Origin: an uncultured Acidobacteriota bacterium
GTDB lineage: Bacteria; Acidobacteriota; Terriglobia; Terriglobales; Acidobacteriaceae
Reading direction: 5' to 3'
Length of the DNA stretch: 64,000 nucleotides
NCBI GenBank assembly: GCA_903832055.1
Contig: CAILAC010000010.1
Location: 124,001 to 188,000 of the forward strand
This document shows, piece by piece, positions 1 to 7,926 of this stretch (position 1 is its first letter; each line of letters begins with the position of its first letter). Position numbers and translations under genes: made by a program. The notes under the pieces were generated by a model that saw only the letters and a list, made by a program, of their open reading frames with translations, did not search any database and was not told the DNA's origin.

Positions 1-69
1 GGCCAACAAACAGGCCTGAGCCGTCGATTGAAAATGCCAGCGCCCGCAGGGCGAGTGTGCAGGCTTCAT
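1..69 (-). CDS. probable flgH start (L-ring protein), cut by window edge
   Basis: An ATG at 69..67 overlaps the flgA stop codon in an ATGA arrangement, and the frame stays open for 23 codons to the window edge. The visible residues begin MKPAHSPCGRW and end in a hydrophobic stretch, which would fit the start of an export signal. In many flagellar loci flgA is followed by flgH, the L-ring lipoprotein, so that identity is expected from gene order only. No lipobox or domain is visible in this short piece, so the name is inference. Confidence 0.45.
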   Translation of the reverse strand, partial: MKPAHSPCGRWHFQSTAQACLLA

Positions 70-614
70 TGGTCTGCCCTCTGCGCCGCCTGCAATTGAG
101 CCAAACCCGGGCCCGTGGCTCGAACCTGGAGTACTGGCCCCGTGAGGATCGAAGCCGCCGTCGATTCCAGATTCCTGACCGCCCTCAGTTGAACCCTGAA
201 CACATCGCCCGCCCGAGCCGACTCAAGAGCAACCGCTTGAAACTGCGCGTCCATGACCGGCGACGTCTGGTGCACGAGAACCCTGTCTCCGGGCCGGATG
301 ACCATCCGGTGCGGCGCGGCTGGCTGCACGGTTTGGAGTCGTTGAGTTTGATGGATATTGGTTCGTATCAGGCGGCCGGGAGCTTCGGGATTCTGCGCAT
401 TGACAACCAGTTCCCACTGGTCCCCAAGACATGGGTCGGTAATCGCCGAGCGCAACTCACTGCGGAGAACCTCACGAGGGGTGGCCGCACAGGCAGCGTA
501 GTGGCCCCAGGACAGCGAAAAGGCTGACAGCAGAGACGCCCATGCCATCCATCGACCGGCGGAGAATCGGATTCCGGCTCTGCAACCCATTCGCGATCTT
601 TCCGGATTTTTCAT
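66..614 (-). CDS. flgA: flagellar basal body P-ring formation protein FlgA
   Basis: FlgA is a periplasmic chaperone for assembly of the FlgI P-ring. The chosen ATG gives 182 residues and has GAGG about six bases upstream; a GTG at 704 would add 30 residues with no good ribosome site. The N-terminus has a basic start and a hydrophobic core (MAWASLLSAFSLSW) that fits a signal peptide. The C-terminal half shows the SAF/FlgA pattern: RPGDRVLVH, then a segment about exposing the product to secretion, then VFRVQLR and a final VLQVRATGPG. It follows flgG closely and overlaps the next gene by four bases, so it belongs to the flgF-flgG-flgA set. The sequence is rather divergent, and the call rests on the C-terminal pattern plus context. 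Confidence 0.8.
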   Translation of the reverse strand: MKNPERSRMGCRAGIRFSAGRWMAWASLLSAFSLSWGHYAACAATPREVLRSELRSAITDPCLGDQWELVVNAQNPEAPGRLIRTNIHQTQRLQTVQPAAPHRMVIRPGDRVLVHQTSPVMDAQFQAVALESARAGDVFRVQLRAVRNLESTAASILTGPVLQVRATGPGLAQLQAAQRADQ

Positions 615-714
615 TGCCATCCTCAATCTGCACCCTCGCCAAGTTCTGGCCCATCGACTCGAAATTCGACTTTCTTGCCCTCTGCGCTCCGCCTTGTCCA
701 CCACGCGAAACTCG

Positions 715-1503
715 CTACCGCGTCATATTGTTGACCTGTGAATACATGTCGTCAGCAGCTTTGATGACCTTGGAATTTGACTCATAAGCCCGCTGAGCCA
801 GCACCATCTGCACAAACTCTGTCACCACATCCACGTTGGAATTCTCCAGATACCCCTGCTGCAACCTGCCCAGCCCTTCGGTTCCTCCGGGATTGCCTAG
901 GACCGCATCGCCCGAACTGAACGTCTGGCGCAAAAGATTGCTTCCAAGGCTCTCAAGGCCTCCGGGATTGGCAAACGTGGCTAGTTGAATTTGCCCTAAC
1001 TGGGCCGGGTTGGTTTGCCCCGGCAGTGTCGCATTCACCAGGCCGTACTGCGTAATGCTGACCGAAGTAGCGTTAGCCGGAATGGTAATCGTCGGCAGCA
1101 ATGGATCGCCGTCCGTCGTGACGATGGTTCCCTGATTGTTCAGATGAAACTGCCCGGCGCGGGTATACGCAATCGTTCCGTCAGGGCGCTGCACTTGAAA
1201 GAAACCGGCTCCTTCAATGGCTGCGTCGAGTGGGTTGTTGGTCTGGTTCAGTTCGCCCTGCGTCATGATGACTTCCGTGGCTGCCGATCTGGTACCCAGG
1301 CCAATCTGCAGGCCTGCTGAAACCGTCGATTGCGACTGTGCGGCACCGGGCGTTACCAGGTTTTGATACAGCAGGTCCTGAAACTGGAGCCGCAACTGTC
1401 TGAATCCGGTCGTCCCGGAGTTGGCGAGATTGTTGGCAATCGTATCCAGGTTCAACTGCTCTGCGCTCATGCCGCTGGCGGCTGTGTAAAGGGCTCGAAT
1501 CAC
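715..1503 (-). CDS. flgG: flagellar distal rod protein FlgG
   Basis: FlgG builds the distal part of the flagellar rod in the periplasm. The 262-residue product starts MIRALYTAASGMSAEQLNLD and has the family rod motif IANNLANSGTTGFR near residues 23-36. The central part has the FlgE/F/G body with EGAGFFQVQ and YTRAGQFHLN. The C-terminus has YLENSNVDVVTEFVQMVLAQRAYESNSK, split here only for description, which is the helix that pairs with the N-terminal helix in the assembled rod. Length matches the usual 260 residues. It lies 31 bases downstream of flgF and just before flgA. Confidence 0.96.
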   Translation of the reverse strand: MIRALYTAASGMSAEQLNLDTIANNLANSGTTGFRQLRLQFQDLLYQNLVTPGAAQSQSTVSAGLQIGLGTRSAATEVIMTQGELNQTNNPLDAAIEGAGFFQVQRPDGTIAYTRAGQFHLNNQGTIVTTDGDPLLPTITIPANATSVSITQYGLVNATLPGQTNPAQLGQIQLATFANPGGLESLGSNLLRQTFSSGDAVLGNPGGTEGLGRLQQGYLENSNVDVVTEFVQMVLAQRAYESNSKVIKAADDMYSQVNNMTR

Positions 1504-1534
1504 TTTCAGTTCTCCTCGGTGCCGATGCGCTCGT

Positions 1535-2272
1535 TCAAACGCGCGGCAGATCTTCGGTTGCTAACTTGTTGAATTCGGTGTGGAAGATGGTCAAGGCCCG
1601 CTGCATCGTTTCAGCCTGACGTTGCATTACCACCAGGTCGAGGCTGCCTTGAATCACGTCCTCATTGGCCGCCTCGATTGAACCCTGATGCACGATTGCA
1701 TCGGTGGCTAAACCAGCCTGCACCTTGGGCGGCGCGACGTAGCGGTTTTTGCCTTCGGGAGACAACTGAGTTCCTGCCGGAAAAGTGAAAACACCCACCG
1801 TAGCCACCACTCCGCCGCCAACCGACAGCGCACCATCCACGCCAATCGATATCTCTCCCGGCGGAACAGGAATCGGGCGATTCTGGCTTGAGAGTACCGG
1901 CTCCCCTGCAGCCGTTACCAATTGTCCGTCCCGGGCACGATGGAAGCTGCCGTCTCTTGTATAACGAAGGCCACCACGCGACTGAACTGCAAAGAATCCC
2001 TGCCCCTCAATCGCCAGATCCAGGGGATTGCCTGTGGGAGTCAGCACCCCCTGGCCAAGATCCAGATGATCGCCGCCCAGCACGCCAAAATTATTGACTG
2101 TACCGCCCAGCTGCGAGTTGCCTGCCAGCGGATCCAGGAGGACAGACCGGAAGAACTCCCGCTCCGCCCGGTAACCGGCGGTCTGCGTATTGGCCAGATT
2201 GGAAGCCGCCGTATCGAGCGCCTGAGTGCGCGCAACTAAACCGGCGAAGGCCGCGTAGTATCCGCTGTCCAT
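1535..2272 (-). CDS. flgF: flagellar proximal rod protein FlgF
   Basis: FlgF is a proximal rod subunit. The start at 2272 (MDSGYYAAFAGL) is preceded by a G-rich, strong ribosome site (GGGGAGAG), which favours it over the longer frame to 2347. The 245-residue product has the rod motif ASNLANTQTAGYR near residue 22, the body signature IEGQGFFAVQ and YTRDGSFHR, and the C-terminal rod helix with VMQRQAETMQRALTIFHTEFN. The C-terminus is the standard place for hydrophobic heptads in axial proteins. A sigma-54-type promoter candidate lies 59 bases upstream of the start, so flgF probably heads the flgF-flgG-flgA-flgH unit. Confidence 0.93.
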   Translation of the reverse strand: MDSGYYAAFAGLVARTQALDTAASNLANTQTAGYRAEREFFRSVLLDPLAGNSQLGGTVNNFGVLGGDHLDLGQGVLTPTGNPLDLAIEGQGFFAVQSRGGLRYTRDGSFHRARDGQLVTAAGEPVLSSQNRPIPVPPGEISIGVDGALSVGGGVVATVGVFTFPAGTQLSPEGKNRYVAPPKVQAGLATDAIVHQGSIEAANEDVIQGSLDLVVMQRQAETMQRALTIFHTEFNKLATEDLPRV

Positions 2273-2330
2273 TGTTGCTCTCCCCCCCCATCGATCTGGA
2301 GCTGTCGGTTGGCCCGACGCGTAGGATGAG

Positions 2331-2346
2331 AGCAAAATGGGGACCA
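2331..2346 (-). promoter_or_regulatory. candidate sigma-54 promoter for flgF-flgG-flgA
   Basis: On the minus strand the bases read TGGTCCCCATTTTGCT. GG and GC are separated by exactly ten bases, as in the -24/-12 promoter class, and the -12 element TTTTGCT is canonical. The expected start would be near 2320, about 48 bases before flgF. The -24 half is weak after TGG. The same layout precedes fliN-like and flgB. Confidence 0.55.
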
Positions 2347-2390
2347 AAGTGGGGAGTTAAGGATTAGAGGAAATTTACTGGGGAAGCGCA

Positions 2391-2429
2391 GGCATTGGAA
2401 AGCTTCTCGATTGAGCCCATTCCAATGCC
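2391..2429. other. 10-bp inverted repeat between cheX and flgF
   Basis: GGCATTGGAA at 2391-2400 is perfectly mirrored by TTCCAATGCC at 2420-2429, leaving a 19-base loop. There is no T-run in the cheX direction (minus strand), whereas a T-run is present on the plus side. It could be a transcript 3' hairpin for cheY-cheX or a protein-binding site upstream of the flgF promoter. Which one cannot be decided from sequence. Confidence 0.5.
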
Positions 2430-2480
2430 CGGGAGTTTTTCAGAACCAGTCAGTTCAGGCTTGCCACGCTGCGCGGAGTG

Positions 2481-3035
2481 TTACTGCAATCCATCGCAGA
2501 TAATCGTGACTGCAAACACGGTATCGTCAAACCGGTAGTTGTGATGCAATCGAAACTCAGGCGCCTGCACGTGAATGTTGTAGTCGCTGCCAGTAATTAC
2601 GGCCGGGATCGAAAGACCACAGTTGGCCGAGAGATCCGGAACGCGCCCCTTCCAGGCTCCTGCAAGCATGTTGCAGACCTCGCCAATTGCATCCTTGACG
2701 GTATCGTCGATCTCTGGAAACTCCATGCCGGTAAGTTTTGCTGCAATGTTCAGCGCAGCTGTACCTCCGGAACGAAAGACGCATGCACCACTGAGCAAGC
2801 CGCCAAAGCCCACCACAGCAGTAATTGTCTCTTCCTCATCCTTCGGCACCTCGTCGATGAGATGACAGGAGGCCCCCAGCATCATGTTGAAGACTTCTTC
2901 AACACTCGAATCAAGGTTCTGAGGGTCAGAGACCAGGTGCAGGTTTTCTCGCAGGGATTGCGTCATCGGTTTCTCCGTTTCCTGTGGGGCGCCACGCCAT
3001 AGCCCGGCACCCGTGCGTATTCCATTCAAGACCAT
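2481..3035 (-). CDS. cheX: CheX/CheC-type chemotaxis phosphatase
   Basis: CheX-family proteins dephosphorylate CheY-P. The fold's two active motifs of the type E-x2-N are both visible: SSVEEVFNMMLGAS early in the protein and DAIGEVCNMLAGAWKGR later. The rest (GFGGLLSGACVFRSGGTAALNIAAKLTGM) follows the family pattern. The ATG at 3035 has a very strong ribosome site (GGGGAGGGG) and gives 184 residues; a second ATG at 2966 (MTQSLREN), with GGAG upstream, gives the more usual family N-terminus. The gene lies 19 bases after cheY, and both probably share the sigma-28 promoter. CheX is preferred over CheC because of the size and single-domain layout. Confidence 0.82.
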   Translation of the reverse strand: MVLNGIRTGAGLWRGAPQETEKPMTQSLRENLHLVSDPQNLDSSVEEVFNMMLGASCHLIDEVPKDEEETITAVVGFGGLLSGACVFRSGGTAALNIAAKLTGMEFPEIDDTVKDAIGEVCNMLAGAWKGRVPDLSANCGLSIPAVITGSDYNIHVQAPEFRLHHNYRFDDTVFAVTIICDGLQ

Positions 3036-3054
3036 GGTTCCCCTCCCCGGGGCT

Positions 3055-3447
3055 TCAGGCGCCGTGTGCTGCTGCCAGCAGTGGCAGGACCCGCTCTTTC
3101 ACCTGCTCGGCGGTAAAGGGCTTGCGGATATAGCCCTGAGCTCCGCATAGAATTGCCTGCTTCACATGCTCCTCACTGGACTCGGTGGTAATCATCACCA
3201 CCGGGACGCCCTCGGCGAGATTTTGTGCGCGAATCTGGCGCAGAAACTCCAGCCCATCCATCGAAGGCATGTTGATGTCAGAGAGAATCAGGTGGACAGA
3301 CTGGCCCTTCAACACTTCAAGCCCGTCTGTACCGCTGCCCGCCTCGAATACCACCATTGGATCCAACCCCGCCTGGCGAAGAGACCGCTCGACAATCTTC
3401 CGCATGACAGAAGAATCGTCCACTATCAAAATTCGCAATTCACTCAT
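3055..3447 (-). CDS. cheY: CheY-type single-domain response regulator
   Basis: A 130-residue stand-alone receiver, the usual CheY length. It has the acidic pair D10-D11 (LIVDDSS), the phospho-acceptor D57 (LSDINMPSMDG), the switch threonine in MITTESS near residue 88 and the conserved lysine K109 in YIRKPF. All residues needed for phosphorylation are present. It probably signals to the FliM/FliN switch encoded just upstream. A sigma-28 promoter match lies 25 bases before the start, and GAGG precedes the ATG. No CheA, CheW or receptor gene is present in this window, so its kinase must be elsewhere. Confidence 0.93.
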   Translation of the reverse strand: MSELRILIVDDSSVMRKIVERSLRQAGLDPMVVFEAGSGTDGLEVLKGQSVHLILSDINMPSMDGLEFLRQIRAQNLAEGVPVVMITTESSEEHVKQAILCGAQGYIRKPFTAEQVKERVLPLLAAAHGA

Positions 3448-3471
3448 TCGTTCTTACCTCAGCTTTTGCGG

Positions 3472-3498
3472 TTATCGGCTGTACCGCCCCAATCTTGA
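3472..3498 (-). promoter_or_regulatory. sigma-28 (FliA-type) promoter for cheY-cheX
   Basis: On the minus strand the -35 box TCAAGATT (consensus TAAAGTTT) is followed by exactly 11 bases and then a perfect -10 box GCCGATAA. Predicted transcription start is near 3465, about 18 bases before the cheY ATG. The sigma-28 gene fliA is encoded about 3.2 kb upstream in the same locus, so the matching sigma factor is available. Confidence 0.8.
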
Positions 3499-3609
3499 GG
3501 GCCGCACTCACCTTTGAGTCCGGAATCTCAAAAACTTCGTTTTACATCCTCAGATGTCTCACTCCATTGCGCTTCCGCACTGCGACAGCCAATGGAACTC
3601 GGAACTCTG

Positions 3610-4632
3610 TCAGCTTGGCGCGAGTGAGCAGACCACATCCTCTACCGTGCCGGGTTCTGCCAATGGACCCGTCTGCCGCTTGAGCCACATGCGCAGCCAA
3701 AGGCAGTCATGCACCCGCACCAGGCGCGCTTCAACTGGCTTTGCGCGTTCGATCGCCTTGCTGAGAACTCTCGTCAGGGGCAACTCAGAAGATGTCTCAA
3801 CCAGCGAAGTGCGCGGATATGTCGAGCTCAGCATGCGCTCCTGCGCCTCGCGGAAAAGCGACGAGCGCACCAGCCCTGTCTCCACACGCAGACCGAGCAT
3901 CCGTTCAACTGCCAGAGTCACCACCGGATCCAGCCTCTCCTCAAAACCGAGATACAGTATCTGGCCACCCGCGACACGCATCGGAAGAGCGCCAAAGGCT
4001 TCGACAAAGAGCCTGGGCATGACGGCAGCCATTGCATCGGGGTCGTGAAAATCAAGGGAGAGAACCGGGCAACTCCATTGCAGGCTCAGAGCGCGTGTGA
4101 CCAACTGTTCTGAAACCCCGTGCTGATGGACCAGCCACCGACCCAGTTTTCCCTGCCCGGCTTCGCGCTGGGCGTCCAGAGCCTGGCGCAGTTGTTCTGA
4201 AGTAATCCATCCCTGTTCCAGCATGACAAGACCCAGTGGCACGCGATGGCGGTGGTTCGAAATGTCTCCTCCACGCCCTTCCAACTCGCGCCGGATCGCG
4301 GATTCCAGCCGCGCAGCGGTGCAGCTCGCCGAACAACTCCACCCACCCTCAAAGATCGGCGCTGATCGGCCCCGCCAAAGATGCAGCCAGCCGGTCGTAC
4401 AGTTGGGATTGCTGCACGTAGAGAATATCCCCGTTCCCTGCGCATCTTTTGACTGCTCGGCTCCATTTTTCCATCCCAGCCCTGGTCGAGCCAAAGGCTT
4501 CTCGCGTTCAACGTCAGCGCTCGACATGGCGGATTCGTCGTGCCTGAACCAGCGGCGCGATTGCGCACTGGCCGTCGCCTTGAGCGAGCTCCTGCGCGCT
4601 TCCCCCTTGCGTCCATCCCCTAGAACAGGCAT
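3610..4632 (-). CDS. MshEN-domain protein with cysteine-rich N-terminus
   Basis: This 340-residue protein is not a standard flagellar part. Residues 73-104 carry two cysteine pairs (C73/C78 and C100/C104) that look like a zinc ribbon. Residues 132-155 and 162-185 each match the 24-residue motif of MshEN (GspE N-terminal) domains, with LG near the start and a closing Q; this domain binds cyclic di-GMP in MshE and relatives. There is no secretion ATPase domain after it. The ATG at 4632 has GGAGAG six bases upstream and overlaps the end of fliN by 13 bases, so translation is probably coupled. Inference: a c-di-GMP-responsive effector acting near the FliM/FliN switch. The first residue of motif 1 is P instead of the usual R, so ligand binding is not assured. 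Confidence 0.72.
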   Translation of the reverse strand: MPVLGDGRKGEARRSSLKATASAQSRRWFRHDESAMSSADVEREKPLARPGLGWKNGAEQSKDAQGTGIFSTCSNPNCTTGWLHLWRGRSAPIFEGGWSCSASCTAARLESAIRRELEGRGGDISNHRHRVPLGLVMLEQGWITSEQLRQALDAQREAGQGKLGRWLVHQHGVSEQLVTRALSLQWSCPVLSLDFHDPDAMAAVMPRLFVEAFGALPMRVAGGQILYLGFEERLDPVVTLAVERMLGLRVETGLVRSSLFREAQERMLSSTYPRTSLVETSSELPLTRVLSKAIERAKPVEARLVRVHDCLWLRMWLKRQTGPLAEPGTVEDVVCSLAPS

Positions 4633-5486
4633 CGAATACTCTCCAGCCGCCGTTGCGGCTCAGCAACCTCGGTCACTCGAAGTCCAAAGTTGCCGTTGAC
4701 CAGAACAACCTCTCCACGAGCAACAATCTTGTCTCCAACAATCAAATCGACTGGGTCGGTAATGTGACGGTCCAGCTGAACCACGTCCCCTGGCCCAAGA
4801 TCAAGAATTTCGCCGAGCGGCATCTCGCGCGCTCCAAAGCGCAGCGAGGCTTCCAGTTCCACATCGAGCAGCAGTTGCAAGCCGGGTGAGAGAGGACTGG
4901 TCACCGCCCCATCAAATCTGTCGCTGGCGGATTGAGGGCCACCTGGTGACGGGGGACCCGCAGGCGACGGCGCGGTATTTGTCGCGCCGCCAACCTGCGT
5001 CGTTGCCGTCGCCTTGCTCCCTCTGACTGCGCTTTCCTTCGCAGACTCAGCCACAGCCGGCTTTGGCTGGCGGACCCCGTTATTCACCTGGATGGACCAC
5101 GATTGTTCCCCGGCCTTCAATTGAAAGGCACGCGAGAGCTTGGTTTCTCCGTCAATCGGCGTAAAGGATTTGACTTGGCACTTACGCCCGGTTTTGGCAA
5201 ACAGTTCACCGACCGCAGCGTCGGCTACTTCCTTCAGAAGTTCTGACCAGCCCGCCTTCTGGTCTTCGCCCTCGCCAAACAGGGGTGCTTCGGCCAATGC
5301 GCCATCGAGCAGCACTGAAAACCGACCCTCTTCCTCACCTTCAATCGTCGCTGCAAATCCAAAGGCTCCCACCGACATCGGCTTCGGCAGCGACTCGGCC
5401 AAGATCGGTTCTCCGGCCAAAGCCTGAGAAAACAGGCTTGTCGCAACCCTTATCCAGCAGTCGAAGTAGTTCAACTTCTCGGTCAT
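4620..5486 (-). CDS. fliN: flagellar switch protein FliN (long form, SpoA domain at C-terminus)
   Basis: FliN is part of the C-ring switch. The last 80 residues of this 288-residue protein have the SpoA/FliN fold pattern: LLLDVELEASLRFG, MPLGEILDLGPGDVVQLDR, DPVDLIVGDKIVARGEVVLVNGNFGLRVTEV. FliN is usually about 100-140 residues; here 130 extra N-terminal residues (GRFSVLLDG, WSELLKEVADAAVGELFAK) precede a Pro/Gly/Ala-rich linker near residues 150-195. That layout resembles FliY of Bacillus, in which a CheC-like domain precedes the SpoA domain, but no clear E-x2-N active motif is present. It sits between fliM and the MshEN protein. A second SpoA-domain protein is encoded at 13676-14059. Confidence 0.88.
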   Translation of the reverse strand: MTEKLNYFDCWIRVATSLFSQALAGEPILAESLPKPMSVGAFGFAATIEGEEEGRFSVLLDGALAEAPLFGEGEDQKAGWSELLKEVADAAVGELFAKTGRKCQVKSFTPIDGETKLSRAFQLKAGEQSWSIQVNNGVRQPKPAVAESAKESAVRGSKATATTQVGGATNTAPSPAGPPSPGGPQSASDRFDGAVTSPLSPGLQLLLDVELEASLRFGAREMPLGEILDLGPGDVVQLDRHITDPVDLIVGDKIVARGEVVLVNGNFGLRVTEVAEPQRRLESIRCLF

Positions 5487-5550
5487 ACTTTTCCCTCAAA
5501 TGCTGAGCGCCTGGCAGTTACACATCTGCATTGAATACCCGGACGTCGTC

Positions 5551-6519
5551 CTAGGCCCCTGACTCGATTTCGGCAGCTGACTCCACCCGGGCTCCGCGGT
5601 GAGGCCCCAGCCGCACTGGCTGCGCATGAAATAGAAGTTGGCCCCCGGCTCGCAGCTCGGCGCCGGTATTGGCTGCCATGTTGAGCCGGATTACCTTGCC
5701 GACAGCCAGGTCTTCCAGTTCTCTGGCTTCGATCCGCCCGGAAGGCAATTGAAGTGCCGCGCCGAAGACCAGATTGCGGGCCGTCTGTTCGATGCGTATG
5801 CGGGATTCAACGGCATGGCGCCTGCGGCCTCCCCACTCTCCCGTCAGGCGGCGCAGGATTGTGTTCGCAACGACCGCGGGAAATGCCAGATTCAAAAGGC
5901 CTGAAGACTCCTGCATACGGACTTCAAAGCTCAGGCAAAGCGTCTTCTCCGTCACCGGCATGATGCGCGCCGTCTGCGTCTGCATCTGGCGCCGTTCAAA
6001 GTTGAAACTGAGGCCAACCGGCTGCCATGCCGTCGTCAGTTCGCGACAGACGATTTCAATCACCGAGCCAATAATCGACTCTTCGATATCGGTAAGCTCA
6101 CGCAAAGGCCCCGCCTGCCCTTCGCCACCCAGCAGCAAGTCAATGACTGAGGGCGCGATGCCCAGGTCCAGCTGCAGTACCGACAACGCCCCGAGCGGTT
6201 CCAGACGCACCGAGCATACATAGGAAATTTCGGGGATTCGTAACAGGAATTCGTTGAATGTGATCTGCTCGGCAGATACAAGGTTGACCTGCAAACGGGT
6301 CCGCAGCCAGGCCGAAAGATTGTGCGTCAGATTGCGGGCGAACAAATCATTCAACATGCTGATCGCGCGCAACTGATCCGTCGATATCTGACCAGCTGAG
6401 CCAAAGTTATAGGGCACAACCCGCGCTCGAATCTCCGTCTTCGCCTCAGGAGAGGAAGTGCGCGCAGCCTGGAACAGTGCGTCAATCTCATCCTGTTTAA
6501 GAGTCTTTTCCATACCCAA
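5551..6519 (-). CDS. fliM: flagellar motor switch protein FliM
   Basis: FliM forms the C-ring and binds CheY-P through its N-terminus. The first residues include LKQDEIDALFQA, the usual FliM CheY-binding segment. The middle domain is recognisable by LRTRLQVNLVSAEQITFNEFLLRIP and by LGIAPSVIDLLLGGEGQ, which belongs to the GGXG region. The C-terminal SpoA domain (residues about 245-310) ends the protein. The 322-residue length is typical. It starts 132 bases after the fliA stop, and is followed by fliN. Confidence 0.95.
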   Translation of the reverse strand: MGMEKTLKQDEIDALFQAARTSSPEAKTEIRARVVPYNFGSAGQISTDQLRAISMLNDLFARNLTHNLSAWLRTRLQVNLVSAEQITFNEFLLRIPEISYVCSVRLEPLGALSVLQLDLGIAPSVIDLLLGGEGQAGPLRELTDIEESIIGSVIEIVCRELTTAWQPVGLSFNFERRQMQTQTARIMPVTEKTLCLSFEVRMQESSGLLNLAFPAVVANTILRRLTGEWGGRRRHAVESRIRIEQTARNLVFGAALQLPSGRIEARELEDLAVGKVIRLNMAANTGAELRAGGQLLFHAQPVRLGPHRGARVESAAEIESGA

Positions 6520-6651
6520 ACTCTTTCGTAATTAGCGATTCACGTATAGAAGAATCGAAGCCCCTGGGGAACCGTAATTCCTGATTCAGGTCAAACTCAT
6601 GGGAATTCCCAATCTGCTCCCAAGACTCGGGTAGAACTGGTTTGGTGTGCA

Positions 6652-7707
6652 TCAGTTGCTGGCGCGCATTCCCTGCGTCGCTGTCCTCCCCAGGCTTCGG
6701 TCACCGGCCCGGTCAACTGGCTTTCCACCTCCCCTTCGCGCTCGCTGACGGTCAGAGCTGGAGCGCATGGAGAGATCTGCAAGCGCAGACCGCAGGTGAA
6801 GAACGGCCGAAGCATGGATCTGAGAGACTCGTGACTCTACTACACCCAGCGCCAGGCCAATCTCCCGCATCGTCATCTCTTCGTAGTAGTAAAGTGTCAT
6901 CACTAATCGCTCGCGCTCCGGCAACTCTTGAATCGCCCCTGAAAGCCGCTCTTCCATCTCCCCTCTGAGGCAGTGAAACAAGGGGTCCTCTTCTGGACGG
7001 CCGGGAATATATGCCAGTTCTTCCTCTCCGGAGTCTTCATTGCGCTCGAGATGCAGCGTGCCAATCTCCAAACCTTTCAGATCGCCAAGGAGTTGCTGAT
7101 AAGCATCCAGCGCTATTCCCATCTCCTGGGCCACTTCACTTTCCGATGGGGCGCGTCCAAGTCTTGCAGTCAGCGTGCGAATCGACTCTTCGACCGCGCG
7201 GCCCTTCCGTCGAAGTTCGCGGGGGCTCCAGTCCAGAGTACGAAGGCTGTCCAAAATTGCGCCGCGAATGCGAAACTGCGCGTAGCTGCGAAACTGGACC
7301 TTCTTCGCCGGATCGAATTTTGAGAAGGCATCCATCAGCCCCACGACACCGGCCGAAAAGAGGTCATCGATTTCCACATGCTGCGGTAAGCGCTCGTGGA
7401 TGCGACGCGCCAGAAATCGAACGATGGGCAGGTGTTCGAGCAGAACACGTTCCTCTTCCGCTGTCAGGTCAACCCGGTTGAAACGCCCCGGCGGGTAGCC
7501 CTTGGCGCTCGCCGTTCCTTCTGCAGTCAGCGAAACGCCCGAGTTGCCTTTCATTGAGATCGCAATCGATCGCGGCGCAGACTCCGCATATCCGCTTGAA
7601 GCATCGACGGTGATGGCGTTTGTGCAGTCGCCGGAACCGGGCACGGCCGGTGAACTCTTGCGCAATTCACCGCTGACTGCCTTGCCCTGCCCATCCATTC
7701 CTGCCAT
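6652..7707 (-). CDS. fliA: flagellar sigma factor FliA (sigma-28)
   Basis: FliA directs RNA polymerase to late flagellar and chemotaxis promoters. Region 2 shows LPIVRFLARRIHERLPQH, then DDLFSAGVVGLMDAFSKFDP and FRSYAQFRIRGAILDSLR, the FliA/WhiG pattern. Region 3 is ESEVAQEMG, and region 4 is ELPERERLVMTLYYYEEMTMREIGLALGVVESRVSQIH. The ATG at 7707 has AGG upstream and gives 351 residues; that is longer than usual because about 75 residues precede region 2 and a basic tail of about 40 residues follows region 4. No gene for the anti-sigma factor FlgM is in the window. A good sigma-28 promoter precedes cheY. Confidence 0.94.
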   Translation of the reverse strand: MAGMDGQGKAVSGELRKSSPAVPGSGDCTNAITVDASSGYAESAPRSIAISMKGNSGVSLTAEGTASAKGYPPGRFNRVDLTAEEERVLLEHLPIVRFLARRIHERLPQHVEIDDLFSAGVVGLMDAFSKFDPAKKVQFRSYAQFRIRGAILDSLRTLDWSPRELRRKGRAVEESIRTLTARLGRAPSESEVAQEMGIALDAYQQLLGDLKGLEIGTLHLERNEDSGEEELAYIPGRPEEDPLFHCLRGEMEERLSGAIQELPERERLVMTLYYYEEMTMREIGLALGVVESRVSQIHASAVLHLRSALADLSMRSSSDRQRARRGGGKPVDRAGDRSLGRTATQGMRASN

Positions 7708-7926
7708 TGTCCTACCTCGCAAAAACCTGCCGACTGCCCATTCCGTCTGGCCTCCGCGAACGACGGAGCCAAATCTCATTGGTTGTCAGTGCGCGCCGCG
7801 CACCTGAAGAATGTGGAATCGCCCTGAGGGCCGATCGAACCCCGTATTCCACTGCACCTTGACCGACTTCTCCTTGTCCCACCTATCGAAATGGATTGAG
7901 TGAGCCCACACCTCTCCAACCCCTTT

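Noticed and set aside
66-704. GTG at 704 as the flgA start
   Set aside because: No ribosome site lies before it and the added residues are not signal-like; the ATG at 614 has GAGG and leads directly to the hydrophobic core.
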